A stretch of DNA of 52,269 bases from an uncultured Opitutia bacterium (GTDB lineage Bacteria; Verrucomicrobiota; Verrucomicrobiia; Opitutales; Opitutaceae), in assembly GCA_903872505.1 (NCBI GenBank), contig CAIQKV010000113.1, forward strand, positions 1 through 52,269, read 5' to 3'. This document shows positions 51,155 through 52,269 of this stretch, one piece after another. The notes beneath the pieces are model-generated. The model saw only the letters and a list, made by a program, of their open reading frames with translations. It was not told the origin of the DNA and ran no database searches. Made by a program: the position numbers and the translations under genes. Within the stretch, counting starts at the first letter, position 1; each line of letters starts with the position of its first letter.

Positions 51155-51240
51155 TCCCTCGACGGGCTCGGGATCTTGAGCTTGTCGAAACGGCCGGATG
51201 GATTGCTTCGTGGTCCCGCCAGGACGGGACGCCTCGCAAT
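51155..51240. repeat. Double palindrome in the convergent gap
   Basis: Two hairpins side by side. The first pairs TCGACGGGCTC (51159-51169) with GAGCTTGTCGA (51178-51188) around 8 bases, with two G:T pairs. The second (51202-51240) pairs ATTGCTTCGTGGTCCCG with CGGGACGCCTCGCAAT imperfectly. Both resemble dispersed intergenic palindromes known from many GC-rich bacteria (TTCGACAAGCTCA and ATTGCTTCG types). Placed between two gene ends, they may terminate both transcripts. Confidence 0.6.
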
Positions 51241-51264
51241 GACAAACTGTACAACTATTGCGGC

Positions 51265-52269
<1,005 letters not shown>

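Overview
The window looks like a chromosomal piece of a GC-rich verrucomicrobium of the Opitutaceae type. The grounds are indirect. There are two PEP-CTERM (exosortase-sorted) proteins, four members of the uroporphyrinogen-decarboxylase-like (URO-D) superfamily, a GxGYxYP glycan protein beside a GH28-like helix protein, a monomeric isocitrate dehydrogenase, a TPAT-type TRAP transporter and small Tat-exported enzymes. No rRNA, tRNA, CRISPR array or complete insertion sequence was seen.

Layout. 1-17.9 kb: an edge-truncated AI-2E-type exporter, a GH2 beta-mannosidase-like enzyme, a secreted histidine phosphatase, an old-yellow-enzyme reductase, a three-gene glycan set (GT-C-like membrane protein, GxGYxYP protein, GH28-like protein), then housekeeping and accessory genes (MDR oxidoreductase, Tat-exported nucleoside-hydrolase-like protein, NTF2-like protein, CsbD stress protein, DSP phosphatase lipoprotein, Y-family polymerase). 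18-20 kb: TPMT-like methyltransferase, a PEP-CTERM repeat protein and PhnA. 20.3-29 kb: a coherent uptake and catabolism locus with an MFS carrier, a URO-D protein, a HisD-family dehydrogenase and a DUF1638 protein on the plus strand, convergent with a TRAP transporter on the minus strand (TatT, P subunit and a fused QM permease). 29-34.4 kb: a PEP-CTERM protein, phosphofructokinase, a Tat-exported aldo/keto reductase and a large beta-propeller protein.

34.4-40.6 kb: a second coherent cluster. Gfo/Idh/MocA oxidoreductase, URO-D, MFS carrier, DegT aminotransferase and beta-propeller protein run on the minus strand. A further URO-D gene is divergent, with a strong hairpin in the shared upstream region. 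40.6-45.6 kb: small genes separated by nine copies of a roughly 95-bp imperfect palindrome lying at gene 3' ends, some linked to duplicated gene edges (a URO-D 3' end and a Sel1-gene 5' end). 46.8-49 kb: a visibly AT-richer island with an unusual J-domain membrane protein and an unknown protein. It abuts a 3' remnant of an isocitrate dehydrogenase gene whose intact homologue runs off the right edge.

Best candidates for something undescribed: (i) the HisD/URO-D/DUF1638 set facing a TPAT-type TRAP transporter whose binding protein lacks the usual carboxylate-binding arginine; (ii) the Gfo/Idh-URO-D-MFS-DegT-propeller cluster; (iii) the palindrome family with captured gene ends; (iv) the J-domain/PH-like membrane protein on the AT-rich island with the icd remnant beside it. 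The four URO-D proteins differ sharply at the metal-binding loop, so they probably do different chemistry. All functions are inferred from motifs read by eye; no database search was run.
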